Of a DNA stretch of 64,000 nucleotides, positions 12,115-23,150 are shown piece after piece. This stretch comes from Sparassis latifolia. Its lineage: Eukaryota; Basidiomycota; Agaricomycetes; Polyporales; Sparassidaceae. The notes beneath the pieces are model-generated. The model saw only the letters and a list, made by a program, of their open reading frames with translations, had not been told where the DNA came from and searched no databases. Both the position numbers and the translations under genes were made by a program. The DNA is taken from the NCBI GenBank assembly GCA_018466975.1, contig CM031562.1, positions 4,402,001-4,466,000 on the forward strand. The letters run 5' to 3'. Positions within the stretch are counted from its first letter, which is position 1. Every line of letters starts with the position of its first letter.

Positions 12115-12419
12115 GGTGCTAGAGGATGCCTGTAGCCGAATACTGAAGTGCGCTTCACTACACTCTGGTTACAACTCCGACTGAAATGTTTGGGTGTGCC
12201 CACTATCACATTACAAGCTCCGAACTAAATTGGGGACCTACCGATAAGCCCCGCGTTAAAAACTAGATAGCCGTCGCAGACAAAACACGCACAGATATTC
12301 TGAGTGGGAAGCGCCTGCTATCTACGACATAACACTTCCTCTACCGAGGCTCCATTATCTCCATGCTCACAACCAGCATTATGGTGCGTAGGCAATCGGT
12401 CGCTCGTGATACTTTTTCA

Positions 12420-13500
12420 ATCGCTGATCCGCGCCTCAGCTACGATGATTGACCCTGCTGTTGCATAACTGTCTGAGGAAGGATACGATGCAACAGCGCC
12501 CGACGTCTGGCTCAAGGCGGCGAAAGGTAGCGACTTCTCCGGAGTCGTATGGCCTGGTACGGACGGTCTGGTATATTGTCCAAGGGAACTGAATGCTGAT
12601 CTCATTTCGCAGGTTCGCCGGCACTTGTCGAACCTTTTTCTTCACATGGTAGACAACTGGCTATCACTTCAGACTGGTTAAATCCCGCTGCACAACAGTA
12701 TGCAACTCCTTCTGTTTCACCGTACTCGAGTTCACGCAGTGAACTAGCCTTCACCTGCGCTGACGGCCGTCCATTCGGACCCAAATACTCCGAATTTCAG
12801 CTATTGAAACCTATCCGATACGGAAGAGGGCCGACACGAGTAGCCACAACGCGCTCAATCCGTACACCATAAACAACGCTACGGGGGCGGCGGTGTCGAA
12901 CGGGACATCCTACATAGGTGAGGTGATCTGAACAGACCCGAGCTGACTCGATCGACGAGTAGACAAATGTGGAGCATTCGAATGGCCTTACTGAATACGA
13001 TACTCGTAAGTTGGACACGAACACATTTATTTCCGATGTTGGTGCAGATTCGAGATGCGGGATCTACCGTAATTGTTCTGTGTTTCGTCACCTTACGGAG
13101 TACCGGTAGGAATCATTAGAGCGCATTGTGATTAGCAAGGCTATCCAGCTGTCAGGTCTTTCACGTCCGCAGCTCATGAGGCTATCCGTTGTTGAAGCAC
13201 GGCAGGAGTTTTTACTCATGCAATACGACGGCGGCGGCGACCACTCTTTTTGAACGCGTCCGAAGGCTGATGTTGTATCTGGTGTTTTTTCAAGGTGCAT
13301 ACCACCGCGGTCATCTGCGACTTCCAGGTTCTGCGGCTACCACCCCGGGAAGCGCGAAAGCCAACAATACACGGCCACTGCTTGCTGGATTTGCGGCAGC
13401 TGCATGCTGACTTGTTGTCCTGCAAGATCTCTTGATCTGGAGAGGAATAATACCTCTGCCAAGCTTGAGTACTCACGTGAACAAGCTAGTCATGGCTATT
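12420..13500 (+). pseudogene. Decayed coding region of unknown family
   Basis: Plus-strand pieces in changing frames read like a once continuous protein: LSEEGYDATAPDVWLKAAKG, GVVWPGTDGLVYCPRELNAD, LISQVRRHLSNLFLHMVDNW, TCADGRPFGPKYSEFQLLKP and later AIQLSGLSRPQLMRLSVVEA. Stops and frame slips separate them. I do not recognise the family. It sits head to head with the DUF6589 gene, about 300 bases from its start. Confidence 0.35.
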
Positions 13501-14330
13501 ATTACCATGGAGCTCTGGAGGGCCGAGTGGTTTAACCGATGATAACTGTAGAAGGTAGTCAACAAGGTAGTCAACATTAGACGGCGCTGAAGCGAACGTT
13601 GGCGGGTCAGCGGCAGGAACGCTTACTCGCACAGCCGTGGTGAAGGTTGATCGGTGCCTCCTCTCCGATCCTTCCTTCTGTTGGGGAAACTATTATAAAC
13701 CATCGAAAATAGCAACGAACACATCCCTTGAGCGCGCTGCCTCGCGGTTCCGTCTTGTGTGCTGTGGCGATATGGGCAATCGGGGACCTGATTTGGATGT
13801 CGAAACGTTCAGTGCACATTTTATCTGGGGATTTCTTCAAAAAATGCAGGAGAAGGGGCAAGTGTGTATCAGAGACGTGCACGGGGAGTTGGCCTCCGCA
13901 ATAAAGATTGCATGTGAGGGGCACAGATTGAGGTGTCATACAATCCTGGCAGGGTGCTGGGGCACATCGTAACGTGAGCGTGAGGGATGGAGGAGGGTTA
14001 GGCTCCCAGTCAATCGGGTTTCATTTTCCAACCAATCTTCGACAGTCGTAAGGAGACTGACGGGACGGACTTGTGAGTCGACAAGTTGACACTGAGGGTA
14101 TAACGTTGTCAGTACAATGCTCAACGTTGCAGCCAAGCGCCGTGAACGTTTCGACGTTTTCACGATGGTTCGCTTGAGTCGCGCGCGGTAAGGACCCCGG
14201 GACACAAGAAAGCTGATCCCGTAAAATGGACGGTCTTTGCCGAGCGAACGCAGAGCAAGGGAACATCAATGAGACGAGGGAAGCAAATGGTGGCCGCATG
14301 TCAACATGTGTAAACATTCATAGGTAGTAA
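13501..14330. other. Mostly uninterpreted; one 111-codon open frame
   Basis: A plus-strand open frame at 13637-13972 has no recognisable motif and may be chance. Nothing else in this stretch can be supported. Confidence 0.3.
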
Positions 14331-14860
14331 GTGTCAGGCTTACACCATGCAACCGGTGAAGGCACCATGAGGATCAAAATTCTGAACAGTGATCAGTCAA
14401 TGACTGTAATGCTCAAAGACATTCTGTATGCACCTGAGATTGCATTTGCCCTTATCTCAATTGCACGAGCGAATGGTGCGGGCTATTCCACCACCTTTGA
14501 GAACAGTGAGTGTCGTTTATGCTCACATTGACACTCCTGCATAATTGGGTGCATCCCCTCAATGAATAGGCTGTATAAAGTTGAGCACCCGAAGTTGAGC
14601 GAGGTAGCATCAGTCACAGAGGAGAGCGAAGATGAGTGTGCTCTCATCTCACTCTCCATCATGGACTTCCATCACCACATGGGACATATCGCACGCACAA
14701 TCGCTGAAATTCTTGTCCATGAAGGCAGAGTCAAAGGCATACAGCTGACAGACAAGGCCAGCTTGGACAAGAACTGTGAGTCTTGCATACAGGCAAAAAT
14801 CACGTGTCAGCCCATGCCGATGGAACGAGAAGGAAGACACGCAAAGGAGGAGTCAAATTG
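14331..14860 (+). mobile_element. Ty1/copia polyprotein fragment (GAG-pre-integrase)
   Basis: The reading IKILNSDQSMTVMLKDILYA, PEIAFALISIARANGAGYS is the end of a copia-type protease region. After a stop near 14530, NRLYKVEHP and a His/Cys cluster (HHHMGHI ... CESCIQAK) give the zinc-binding GAG-pre-integrase module. Protease start, integrase core, reverse transcriptase and LTRs are absent, so this is a short, dead internal fragment. It ends abruptly next to an opposite-strand BED-finger fragment. Confidence 0.75.
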
Positions 14861-14868
14861 CATCAAGC

Positions 14869-15496
14869 TCACCATGTCTCAGTGCGGATGTGCTGCCACA
14901 TTGAAAAGGTAATCTTTCCCTTTCCTTTGCACATGAACGATGCAGTGATTGAACCCGAGCGCATATATTTCTCCACAGCTACATGTGCTGATCCTGCCTC
15001 CTTCATACCATCCACTGCAGCAAGAGCTTCATCCCCCCAGCACTTGTGTGCATACTTGCATAAGTTTCTGGTGGATTTTGCATCACCCTTATCGAGGTAG
15101 CGCCTTACTGATGACTTGCAACCACGATTGGCACACTCGAAGACATGTGTACAATGGCCTTCACAATACTCAATTTTGTTCAGGCTTAAAGAATGCATAC
15201 ATGGTGCAGTCCATTCCTCACAAAGATGTTCTGAATGTTATGTGAGTAATACTTTCATTCTGAGGATGGAGTGACATACTCAGTTTGTCTTCCGAGTCCT
15301 CTGGTTCCAAAGCCTCTCCAGCATCTTCAACACCCTCCTCCCTCTGTCGTGCCAGGTCCTCATCCTCGGTACACACCAATGCACGGCGGCTTGACATCGC
15401 ACTAGCTGTACTTTGATCTGGAACAGTACTGACAGATTTGTATGTCTTCTTTGCATGAGAAGCTGCTGTGTGATTACCTTTACGCTTCTGTGCCAT
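14869..15496 (-). mobile_element. BED-finger N-terminus of an hAT-type transposase (truncated)
   Basis: From ATG at 15496 the minus strand encodes a Lys-rich then acidic head, followed by HVFECANRGCKSSVRRYLDK, GDAKSTRNLCKYAHKCWGDE and SGSITASFMCKGKGKITFS. The C-x-C and H-x-C spacing with the KGKITFS tail is typical of basidiomycete hAT-like transposases with an N-terminal BED zinc finger. The catalytic RNase H-like domain and the C-terminal dimerisation region are missing. The copia fragment begins within tens of bases, which suggests one element interrupted the other before both decayed. Confidence 0.6.
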
Positions 15497-15710
15497 GATT
15501 GCTTGCACAGCTTCCAATGTATCGGATATCTATATCTTTTTATGCATTGTGATCATAAGCCTGTCTAATTTATAATTTAGAGTTTGTGGTCACAATTCTG
15601 ATCTTGGATCTACGATAGCGGATGCTTAGCTCATCTGCCAAAGGTTGTGGGTACCTCACAGGTATGGCTGAGGTAAGACTCTATACCCCTACCCCTACCC
15701 ATGCATACCC
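15497..15710. other. Short gene-free spacer
   Basis: No coding or RNA signal. The last 40 bases are a C-rich run of ACCCCT and ACCC units abutting the left end of the MITE-like element. Confidence 0.5.
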
Positions 15711-15941
15711 GTAGCATCAGGAAAACCCCACTTTTCCTTAAGAGGACACTTAAATAACTTAAATGGACTTATGGTCCTTATTTAAGGACATAAGGACAAA
15801 AAGGGCCTAAGGCATATTCCCTGAGTGTCTGAAATTTGACTTATTGAGACTTATCTGAACACTTATGGCCTTAAATAAGGGTTGCCAGACCCAAAAGTCT
15901 AAATAAGTCCCTAAGGAAAAGTTGGGTTTTCCTGATGCTAC
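15711..15941. mobile_element. MITE-like element, 231 bp, 31-bp terminal inverted repeats
   Basis: The left end (GTAGCATCAGGAAAACCCCA...) at 15711-15741 is matched by its reverse complement at 15911-15941 with about one mismatch and a one-base length difference. The interior is AT-rich and contains further palindromes such as GTCCTTATTTAAGGAC near 15775. There is no coding capacity. No convincing target-site duplication is visible; both flanks are C-rich with ACCC motifs. Size, TIRs and lack of an ORF fit a non-autonomous DNA transposon. Confidence 0.75.
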
Positions 15942-16476
15942 CCGAGACCCCTGCGGGTTACCCATACCCCTGCTATGCACTACGACTTGTGGGTTTGTCA
16001 TGCCGACTTATCGGTGTCACTCGATGGTCGTGCCCTCTTGTTTTGCAAATCTCATGCCCTTTATCGCTCGACTTTCCTCTTCAAGACCCCTTCCCTACCT
16101 TCGTGTTGGACCGGAGATGCCGTTAGAGTGTTCCATGTGGTTCAGGACAAGTAGCATATGTTTTCTTTTGATTTCCCTCTACTTTACCGTTCTTCTCCAT
16201 CGCTAACATACAACATTCACCTCTCCACTCACTTTTCCTATTTTTCCATTGGTCCTAGACCATTGCGACTCTTTCTGATCTCAGAATCCATTGTCTAACA
16301 TTTCACGACTTCCGCATTTTCTCCCCCTTTGTCCCCCTCTATAAATACCTGCTGTATCTATGTCAATTATCATTGAAGACCAGTAGGAGACTTCCCCTTC
16401 ACTTCAGATCACCAAGAAACTGTGTTTACTGCAATAATGACTTCGAACTGTGATATACCTCACTGTAACATAGTGA
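15942..16476. other. No supported gene; TATA-like sequence near 16340
   Basis: The stretch is pyrimidine-rich on the plus strand, with CTCTATAAATACC near 16340 that could be a promoter or an LTR-type TATA box. No ORF with recognisable content follows. Confidence 0.3.
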
Positions 16477-16535
16477 GACTGCGACACTGCAATATAGCAA
16501 GACTGCGATACTGCAATATAGCAAGACTGCGATAC
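16477..16535. repeat. 24-bp tandem repeat, 2.5 copies
   Basis: The unit GACTGCGATACTGCAATATA+GCAA occurs at 16477-16500 (one mismatch), 16501-16524 and partly at 16525-16535. Looser ACTGCGA motifs continue to about 16640. Confidence 0.75.
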
Positions 16536-17703
16536 TTCGAGACTGTGTACTGCATTTAGAAACTGCAACTGTGACTGCGAAAGCAAATTGCAACACTGCG
16601 ATAGCGACATGATGACACTGCGATATACCACCTGTGTTAGTCTTACCCTGACTTTTGCATTAGACTGACTGCGACTTCATCGAGATGGCGAATACTGTGT
16701 TTCCCCATAGCGTTCTACCTCACAGATAGTTCCCTTCCCCTTTGCAATTTAGTTCATCTTCATCTACGAGTTTGGCGATTGCATCGCGACTTTAGTTTCC
16801 TACCTCTGACTTTTGTGACTTTATTGTAGATTGTCGCCCGACTTCGTGTTTACGTCGCGAGCCCTCATTTCTTTACAGGTTGCATCCCCCTTTGGCTTAG
16901 GTCGAGGTTCTGGGACCCACTTACATTATTTTGCAGTTACGATGCCCTTCCCTCTCACACAGAGCCCTGCTTCTTGTTTGTTTTAGTTGGGTTTAGGTGT
17001 TTGTGTCGGGTGTGCACTTATCAACCACCGGTGAGCTGGAGATCAATCAGTGGACAGTTAGAAAATTACTTGCTGAACATTGACTCTTCCAATCTGCAAT
17101 CCAGTATCACAACAGCGACAATGCTGAAATTACTGGCGGCACGCACTCAAATAATGGATCATCAAGCCACGGCACAAAAAGACCTGTGAACATTAATGGT
17201 CTCACAATGGACAGCAGGCCACCAAAGTGTGCAAAAGACTCCACAGAGACCACAAAATAAGTGTGACACTGCACATACTGCAGGAGTCCGGAATGCAAAG
17301 GCCATTGGGGCGTCAAGTACTGTCTCGTCCTAGTCGCAGAAAATGCAGTGTGAAACCAAGTGAGTGTCCAATTGCTGTGCACTGTCACAATGGCTAAACT
17401 TCAACAACATAGGTACAAGACAATGAGACAGGAGACAGTCGAGGAGATGCAGTGTTGAATGACGGTGAGGCAAAAAACCGGTGAACGCAGGGTGGTCCAA
17501 GTTGACGTGTGTGACAGAGGCAGCAGTCAGGTCTGTTACAATTGGGTTGTTTGCTTGCAGGCTAAGTCTGAAGCACACGGATATGCTTGCTTGTTGACAT
17601 CTCGAGTCTCGGTATATGTACAATCTACTAATCTCTCCACGTCCACAAATTAATTTTAATTAAATTTCTTTCTTTTCTCGACCCTACCACTACAGTTGAC
17701 TTG
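16536..17703. other. No supported gene
   Basis: Only short frames without recognisable domains. Composition and isolated motifs would fit relics of a retroelement, but no LTR pair, primer-binding site or protein domain can be shown. Confidence 0.35.
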
Positions 17704-18343
17704 CTCATAATGCATGAGCTCATAATGCATAAGACCTCATAATGCATGGCTCGAGCTGGGCACCGACTTGGTGCCAGCCAAATTATGCAAAACATCTCAC
17801 TTTGCATAATGCATGTCCATTTGGGAGGTTATGCATTAGTATATGTACCAAAAATGGAAGTATCTGCCAAAAATGTAATCCGGCTGCTGGCCCAGACGCA
17901 TCAGACCATGCTAGGTAAAATGTCTGCCAGTACTTTTCACTGTTGACAGACCTATGGAGAAGCTCGGTGGACAAGGAGACAATGTGCCAGCAGCTCGGAC
18001 GGCTGTGTGTCATACACTCAAATGCTGAAGGTGCCTGGTGTATCTGCACTGAGATTGCAGCACCAACTTCAGTTGCTGCGCAGTCACCTTAGGCGGCAGG
18101 ATATGGCTTCACACACACAGATTACCCTGGAGCAGTTTTGGAGAAGAAAGGACTAAGTCTCTAGGTAGGTAGATAGCCATCATGATGACGCCGCCAGCTG
18201 GGCCTATAGTCGTGTGCAATGTCACACCTCTCAGCCAAAGTCATATACATCACCCACTGTCACATGTTCGTGACAAATATGGAACTGCATAAGACTCTCA
18301 TAATGCATAGCAAAAACCGGGCACCGACGTTATGCATTATGAG
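17704..18343. mobile_element. Candidate TIR element with CTCATAATGCATAA ends
   Basis: CTCATAATGCAT occurs at 17704, 17719 and 17736. The reverse-oriented partner TTATGCATTATGAG is at 18330-18343, giving 14-bp inverted ends if the left end is 17719. The left motif plus the following GGGCACCGAC recurs in direct orientation at about 18285-18328, so the element has both terminal inverted and subterminal direct repeats. A small GGCACCGACTTGGTGCC stem-loop lies near 17758. No transposase is encoded. The exact boundaries and any target duplication are unclear. Confidence 0.5.
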
Positions 18344-18492
18344 ATAGTCAACTGTATAAGGAGACTGCCGGGCCCAACACGAACCAGTTGCCACGTGGAG
18401 TGGTCAGGCATATCTTGATTCTTAAGTAAGTACGATCGGCGTTGACATCACGCATTCCAAAGTGGCGAAAATCCCATTTGGCTTGTGCCATC

Positions 18493-19505
18493 ATGTCCGC
18501 TTCACTGAAGGTCGTCCTTGTAACCGGGTGCAGCGCGGGTGGCATAGGATTCGCACTGCAAGTCATCAATTTGTGTCGGACTTAGTCGAAAAGCTCACTC
18601 CGTGGCGGGCAGGTGCGAGGAGTTCGCAGCGCGCGGATGCAAGGTGTATGCGACTGCGCGCCGTATGGAGGCGATGGAGGGCTTCAAGCACGAAAACATC
18701 CAACGGCTGCACCTGGACGTCACCAGCGAGGAGAACATCAACGCAGTCGTCCAAACCATTGTCAACGAGGAGGGGAAGATAGACATCGTGGTCAACAACG
18801 CAGGGGTTCCCTGCCATGGTTCGTAGGTTGCGTCTGATGTGCGCTGCATTGCTGACCCGTGACTGTGCACTTACAGGCCCATTGATTGATGTCCCCATGG
18901 ACACTGCCCAGCGAGTCTTTGAGACGAACGTGTTCTCTATCTTGCGCGTCTCGCGGGCAGTTATACCCTATATGGCCTCGCGGAAGAGCGGTACGATTGT
19001 GAACATAGGATCCATCGGGGGCGAAATGTGCGCACGTCCACCCGCAGTCACTCCCCCAGACTAACCCAGGCTCCCCATCTTTCACAGTACCACCCCTTGG
19101 AACGGCATCTATTCTGCGACGAAAGCGTGCGTTGAGAGATTTAGCGAGTCGCTGTACATGGAGTGCCAGCCGTTCAACATCTCCGTTGTGCACGTCTCGT
19201 CGGGCGGTGTGAGCTCCAACCTCGCGCGTAACAGCCTCACCCAGCTTGTGTTGCCACCAGACTCGCTGTACAAGCCGTACGTTGACGCGATCATCGTGCG
19301 CGTTAACATGAGCCAGCGGCGCGCGATGCCAGCGGAGGAGTTCGCGCGCCGTGTGGTCGGCGCTGCCATCGCCCACCGTCCTCCGCGGTATATGACGCTG
19401 GGCACCTCGTCGTTCTTGTTTGCAATCTTCAAGTGGCTCCCGAGAGGATGGGTGTTAGGCCGGCTATGGAAAGCGTTCAGCTGGCGGAGTGACAAGGCGG
19501 CGTAG
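18493..19505 (+). CDS. AYR1: Short-chain dehydrogenase/reductase, Ayr1-type
   Basis: Four exons (18493-18557, 18613-18818, 18877-19027, 19088-19505) give an intact 279-residue protein. The N-terminus has the Rossmann dinucleotide motif VLVTGCSAGGIGFAL, followed by YATARR, NNAGVP, the catalytic Ser in NIGSIGGE and the YSATK active-site Tyr/Lys pair. Overall layout and a C-terminal hydrophobic segment (FLFAIFKWLPRGWVLG) resemble yeast Ayr1, an NADPH-dependent 1-acyldihydroxyacetone phosphate reductase of the ER and lipid droplets. Other classical SDR substrates remain possible. The first intron (18558-18612) uses a GC-AG boundary (ACT|GCAAGT): only this joining gives GFALCEEFAARGCKVYATAR. The second donor, GTTCGT, is weak. 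Confidence 0.85.
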
Positions 19506-20225
19506 CAGGTGGATATTCGGTACTGATTCCCATGTCAAGATGTTAGGGTGTCGCTGTTCTGAGCGAGTTTCTATTCCTTGGGCTTCGAATCGCCACGACT
19601 TCTCTGGGTGTCTATGATTAATATCTATTTGACCCCTGACGATTTATCCTCTTTGATACTCTTTGTTGAGTCTGCTAGCCAAGTGGTGCCGGTTAGCTTC
19701 CCAGCTGTCTCGTCAAGATTCAAGGAGTGTAGGATTCGACCATAGGCCCGCCATATAGGAACGAACGACCGAGAAAGCTGGTCAGTGTGATGATGAAAAG
19801 ACCAATAAGTTCACGGAAAGTCGTGAGAGTCATGCCGCCTCAGAATCAATGTATGCCATCAAAACCCACGGGTCCTGTCATTCTACAGAAACATTTAACG
19901 AGCAGAGAGCATCACGGTGAGGAAGAAACTTAAGCGAAAGTCGTGTGATTTGAACTTCGAAAACTTAGATAAGATAAGATTGAGGCGGCTGAGACACTCG
20001 CCGGCAACATTCGCTGTCGGACGGCAATGGCAGGGTTGCGACTCTTCAACGTTCAATGTTTGTGTCTCTGTAACGATAAATGCACTTTGGATGTTGTTAA
20101 GTGTATGCACGTTGCTCTTCTGTGCGACTAGATTTTCCCTCGATGCCTTCGAATGCTTGGCAGCCTCTGGCCCTCTTCCGCCGGTGCTAGAAAGTTGCCA
20201 GTCGGAACGTCTCCTTTTCTGCAAT
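19506..20225. other. No supported gene
   Basis: The stretch downstream of the dehydrogenase contains only short frames. The right part may be upstream flank of the duplicated unit that starts near 20226. Confidence 0.4.
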
Positions 20226-20643
20226 GAAGCGCTTCACGGATCTCAATAGAGTTGAATTTTGCACTTACGAGCAGCACCAGGTACTTATCTCCTGATTTTG
20301 AAGTTGGGCGAATGATAAATATTCAGGGGAATCGTGTGTGACGTCAGCGACGCTTCCGCCATCCGACGTAGGTACGTATTTGTTGCTCTTCAGCTGTGCT
20401 GAAGGGTTTCAGGACAGCCGCTACCAGAAACTTCCGCTTCTTGTTTATAACTGCGTGCTGCGATTGCTCGTGCCAATTTATTTATTTTGCTTTGCTTAGC
20501 GATTATTATGCATCGGACACATGGCACGTTCCCTATTGTTGGTCTCTAAGGCGATTGTCTTTCTGCAACGTGACGCGAGCATCTCGCCACTTGCTTTGTG
20601 GCTGCCGAAGTTACTGACTGGCGTAAGCGCCGGTCCTTCGAGC

Positions 20644-20650
20644 TATATAA
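20644..20650 (+). promoter_or_regulatory. TATA box of duplicated unit A
   Basis: GAGCTATATAAGACC is identical in copies A and B and lies about 65 bases before the first ATG. Its conservation in both copies supports promoter function. Confidence 0.6.
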
Positions 20651-21916
20651 GACCCTCCACCAAGTGCAAGCTTTCCTCAGTTAATCCCCCTCCTCCGCAC
20701 TTCAACTAGACATGCAAAACGAACTTTGGTATCCCAAATCACCGCTTATGAGCACTGGACCTCATTCAGACAAACTCGTCCGTGGACTGCACACGTTATG
20801 TTGCAATGGATGTGCGTTAGCTCGACCATCTGCCTCGTCACTATCCTAACGATTCCCTTTCTGCAGTGCCGGCACAGCACATATGAGAATGCGTATTGAG
20901 CGTTGTCTAGTCAGTAACCTTTCCGTGAGTTCAAGAACTGCGCTGACATTATTAGTCACAGGTGCGTTCACGGGTTCGGATGATGAGTATTATGCGCAGG
21001 GAAATCGACGGTGCGGAGTGCGGCTCTTTCCAAGATCCGTATACCTTGCATCTTGCAACAACAGTGCTTCAGAGTCTTCTTTCGCTCACCGAGACTGATG
21101 TCACTGCCCAACTCAGGTATGTCCGACTCCATGGCAAATATGGCGGACGTCAGTGTACAGCCCCCGTTTGTTCAGCAGGAACACGCTCTGCCGGGTCCAT
21201 CAGTATCTTCTTCACATGACGAAGCATTTTAGAAGACGACCTGACTATAAGCTACAGGACGACCATGGGCCTGCCCAGAGGAGGTGGGAAAATGGGGAAC
21301 TGCGTCATCCGACACCTCCTCGCATCTCGAGCTACTCTTGCAGGAGCTCTTGGACATCCTGCTGTCGTCGAGGTATGCGATCTTGAGGCCTAAATTGTTT
21401 GTACTGACAAAATTTCAACAGAGCTAACCAGTAGTCGAACAGGACTAGCTAGTGATTGAACAGAACCAATTGGTATTGGACCAGCAACTAGTTGAACAGA
21501 GCCAGTTAGTGGTTGACCGGATTCCGCAAAAGCGTTCCACGCCCTCGCGTGAATTTCAAACAAACGAGGCACTGACATTCAAATTCTGCAACAATGGAGA
21601 TAAGTTCTTTCCAGCGAGGGACGCCCTAATTAAGAATTTTGACGGACTGTACCCGGCATGACGAGGTCGTGATCAACAAAGACTACGGGCGAGAAAGCGC
21701 CAAGCTGATGATTCGATTCTTGGTACGTTTTCGCTTGCCCTCCGAGATCATATTGCTGATTTCTTTTTCCACAGTGACCAGGTCAGCGAACCGAGGACTC
21801 CTGTTGCTGTTTGCTTACCTAGACATGGAGCTCAAGCATGGAGCTGGAGAATGGCTATGTGTGGAAGGTGATCCACCTCCGGGATCGAACGTTCAAGACG
21901 GTTTCGTCTCCGTGTT

Positions 21917-22050
21917 GGTTCTATCCACTCTGTAACATGCACCTTGCATGTTGGAGAAGATGTTCGTCTCCGTGCAGGTTCTATCCACTCTGTAACCTCG
22001 CTGTGTACTTCACGGCTTTATTTCCATGTTGGTTCTATCCACTCTGTATC
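21917..22050 (+). repeat. 3' minisatellite of copy A (three units)
   Basis: GGTTCTATCCACTCTGTAAC starts at 21917, 21977 and 22031, each after a GTTGGAGAAG-TGTTCGTCTCC-like segment. Period is about 60 bases, then 54. Confidence 0.75.
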
Positions 22051-22417
22051 TTGAGCTCTGTACTAGTCTACTTGAAATTCATGTCAGTAGACGAGCTTGT
22101 GTTCCTTAGCTATGGAACTTCTATTGCTCAATTATGCAGGGTTCATCCGTCTTATATAATTCATTGAGGGAAAACCCAAAAACCCTAGCCACATAGAACA
22201 CAACATGCATACACTTAACAATACACAAAGTGCATTTATCGGTCTAGAATGTTTCACAGTCTCAACCTGCAGCTGCCGTCACAGCGAATGTTGCCAGTGA
22301 ATTGGAAGAGCGATTAGCGCCGAGAGCAGCTTGGATCTTATCTCAATCTTATCTTATCCCTACGAAGTTCGACGTCAAGCTTCTTCCTCGCCGTCACGAT
22401 GCCACCCCCTCGTCGCT

Positions 22418-23150
22418 GCCGTGACGCAACAAGCAGGCGACACGTATAAACCACGAGATAGCCATACCTACAAATGGTGCAAGGAAGGGGACAGTACTTC
22501 TGGTCGGAGGGCAGCAGCACGAGTTATGACGTAGAACGCAGGACGTGCGCGATTATTTCTGTGGGTTCGCGTATCTCGTCAAGTACAAGCATTGACGGAG
22601 CATTGGGACCAAGTTTCTAGGGCCGCCCAGGTGGCAACCTGTGCGCACGGCTGGTATCAACGGGTTCTAAAACTCATTCGTATCTGTCAAGAAGAACAGT
22701 TGGCGCACCTGCCAGGACCAGCTTGCAAGTAAGTCCCTACTCGGATGCATTTGGTGCCTTCGGAGCTCGGGTTTACCTGCAGATTACGCCGAAACAAAGT
22801 ACGTCCAGCAGCATAAACAATGCACGACAGTTTTGAGACACTGTGCGTTACAATTAAGTACATTCGTCACTCCTCGGAGCACAGCATCGCTGTTTCCCTC
22901 TTGCGTTTAGCCCGAAACCCCACCGGGACCGTGAATGCCTGGGAGAACACCACGACACTGCATCGCAACGCACCCTAGCTTGCGGTTCATTTGTGCTGCT
23001 CGCAGGACGCTCTGGACGATGGTCTGCAGGGTGAAGGCACTCACCTCTAGCATGCTGTCCAGCCGCCCGGCGGATGAAGTAAACACTAATAGGTTCACCA
23101 CATGTTCAAGCTGGCTGGGTCTGCCAACTGTGTGAATGAAATCCATGATA
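22418..23150 (+). repeat. Left arm of an inverted duplication
   Basis: This block matches the reverse complement of 25390-26088 in two well-conserved stretches. One encodes AAVTQQAGDT and FCGFAYLVKYKH...RSIGTKFLGP here on the plus strand; the other is 22900-23150 (SSAGRLDSMLEVSAF on the minus strand). Stops interrupt the left-arm frame. The gene it derives from is not recognised. Confidence 0.7.

Larger units (their letters stand above)
20226..22170 (+). pseudogene. Duplicated transcription unit, copy A
   Basis: This unit is homologous to 23395-25030 in its promoter, first exon, first intron and 3' tail. It has a TATA box (TATATAA, 20644-20650), a first ATG at 20712 opening with MQNELWYPKSPLMSTGPHSD, and an intron at 20812-20866 with a CTATCCTAAC branch site. 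The body then diverges from copy B. A stretch around 21450-21520 encodes repeated LVIEQNQLVLDQQL-like units. The 3' region carries three copies of GGTTCTATCCACTCTGTAAC at 21917, 21977 and 22031. Exon 2 onwards meets stops quickly, so no continuous protein can be built. The product is unknown; by homology with copy B it may once have been an HMG-box protein. Confidence 0.5.

Noticed and set aside
13637..13972. 111-codon frame considered as a small gene
   Set aside because: No recognisable motif, promoter or intron; left as uninterpreted.
16330..17040. TATA-like box and a TCAACCA sequence considered as an LTR
   Set aside because: No second LTR, no clear primer-binding site and no adjacent retroelement protein were found.
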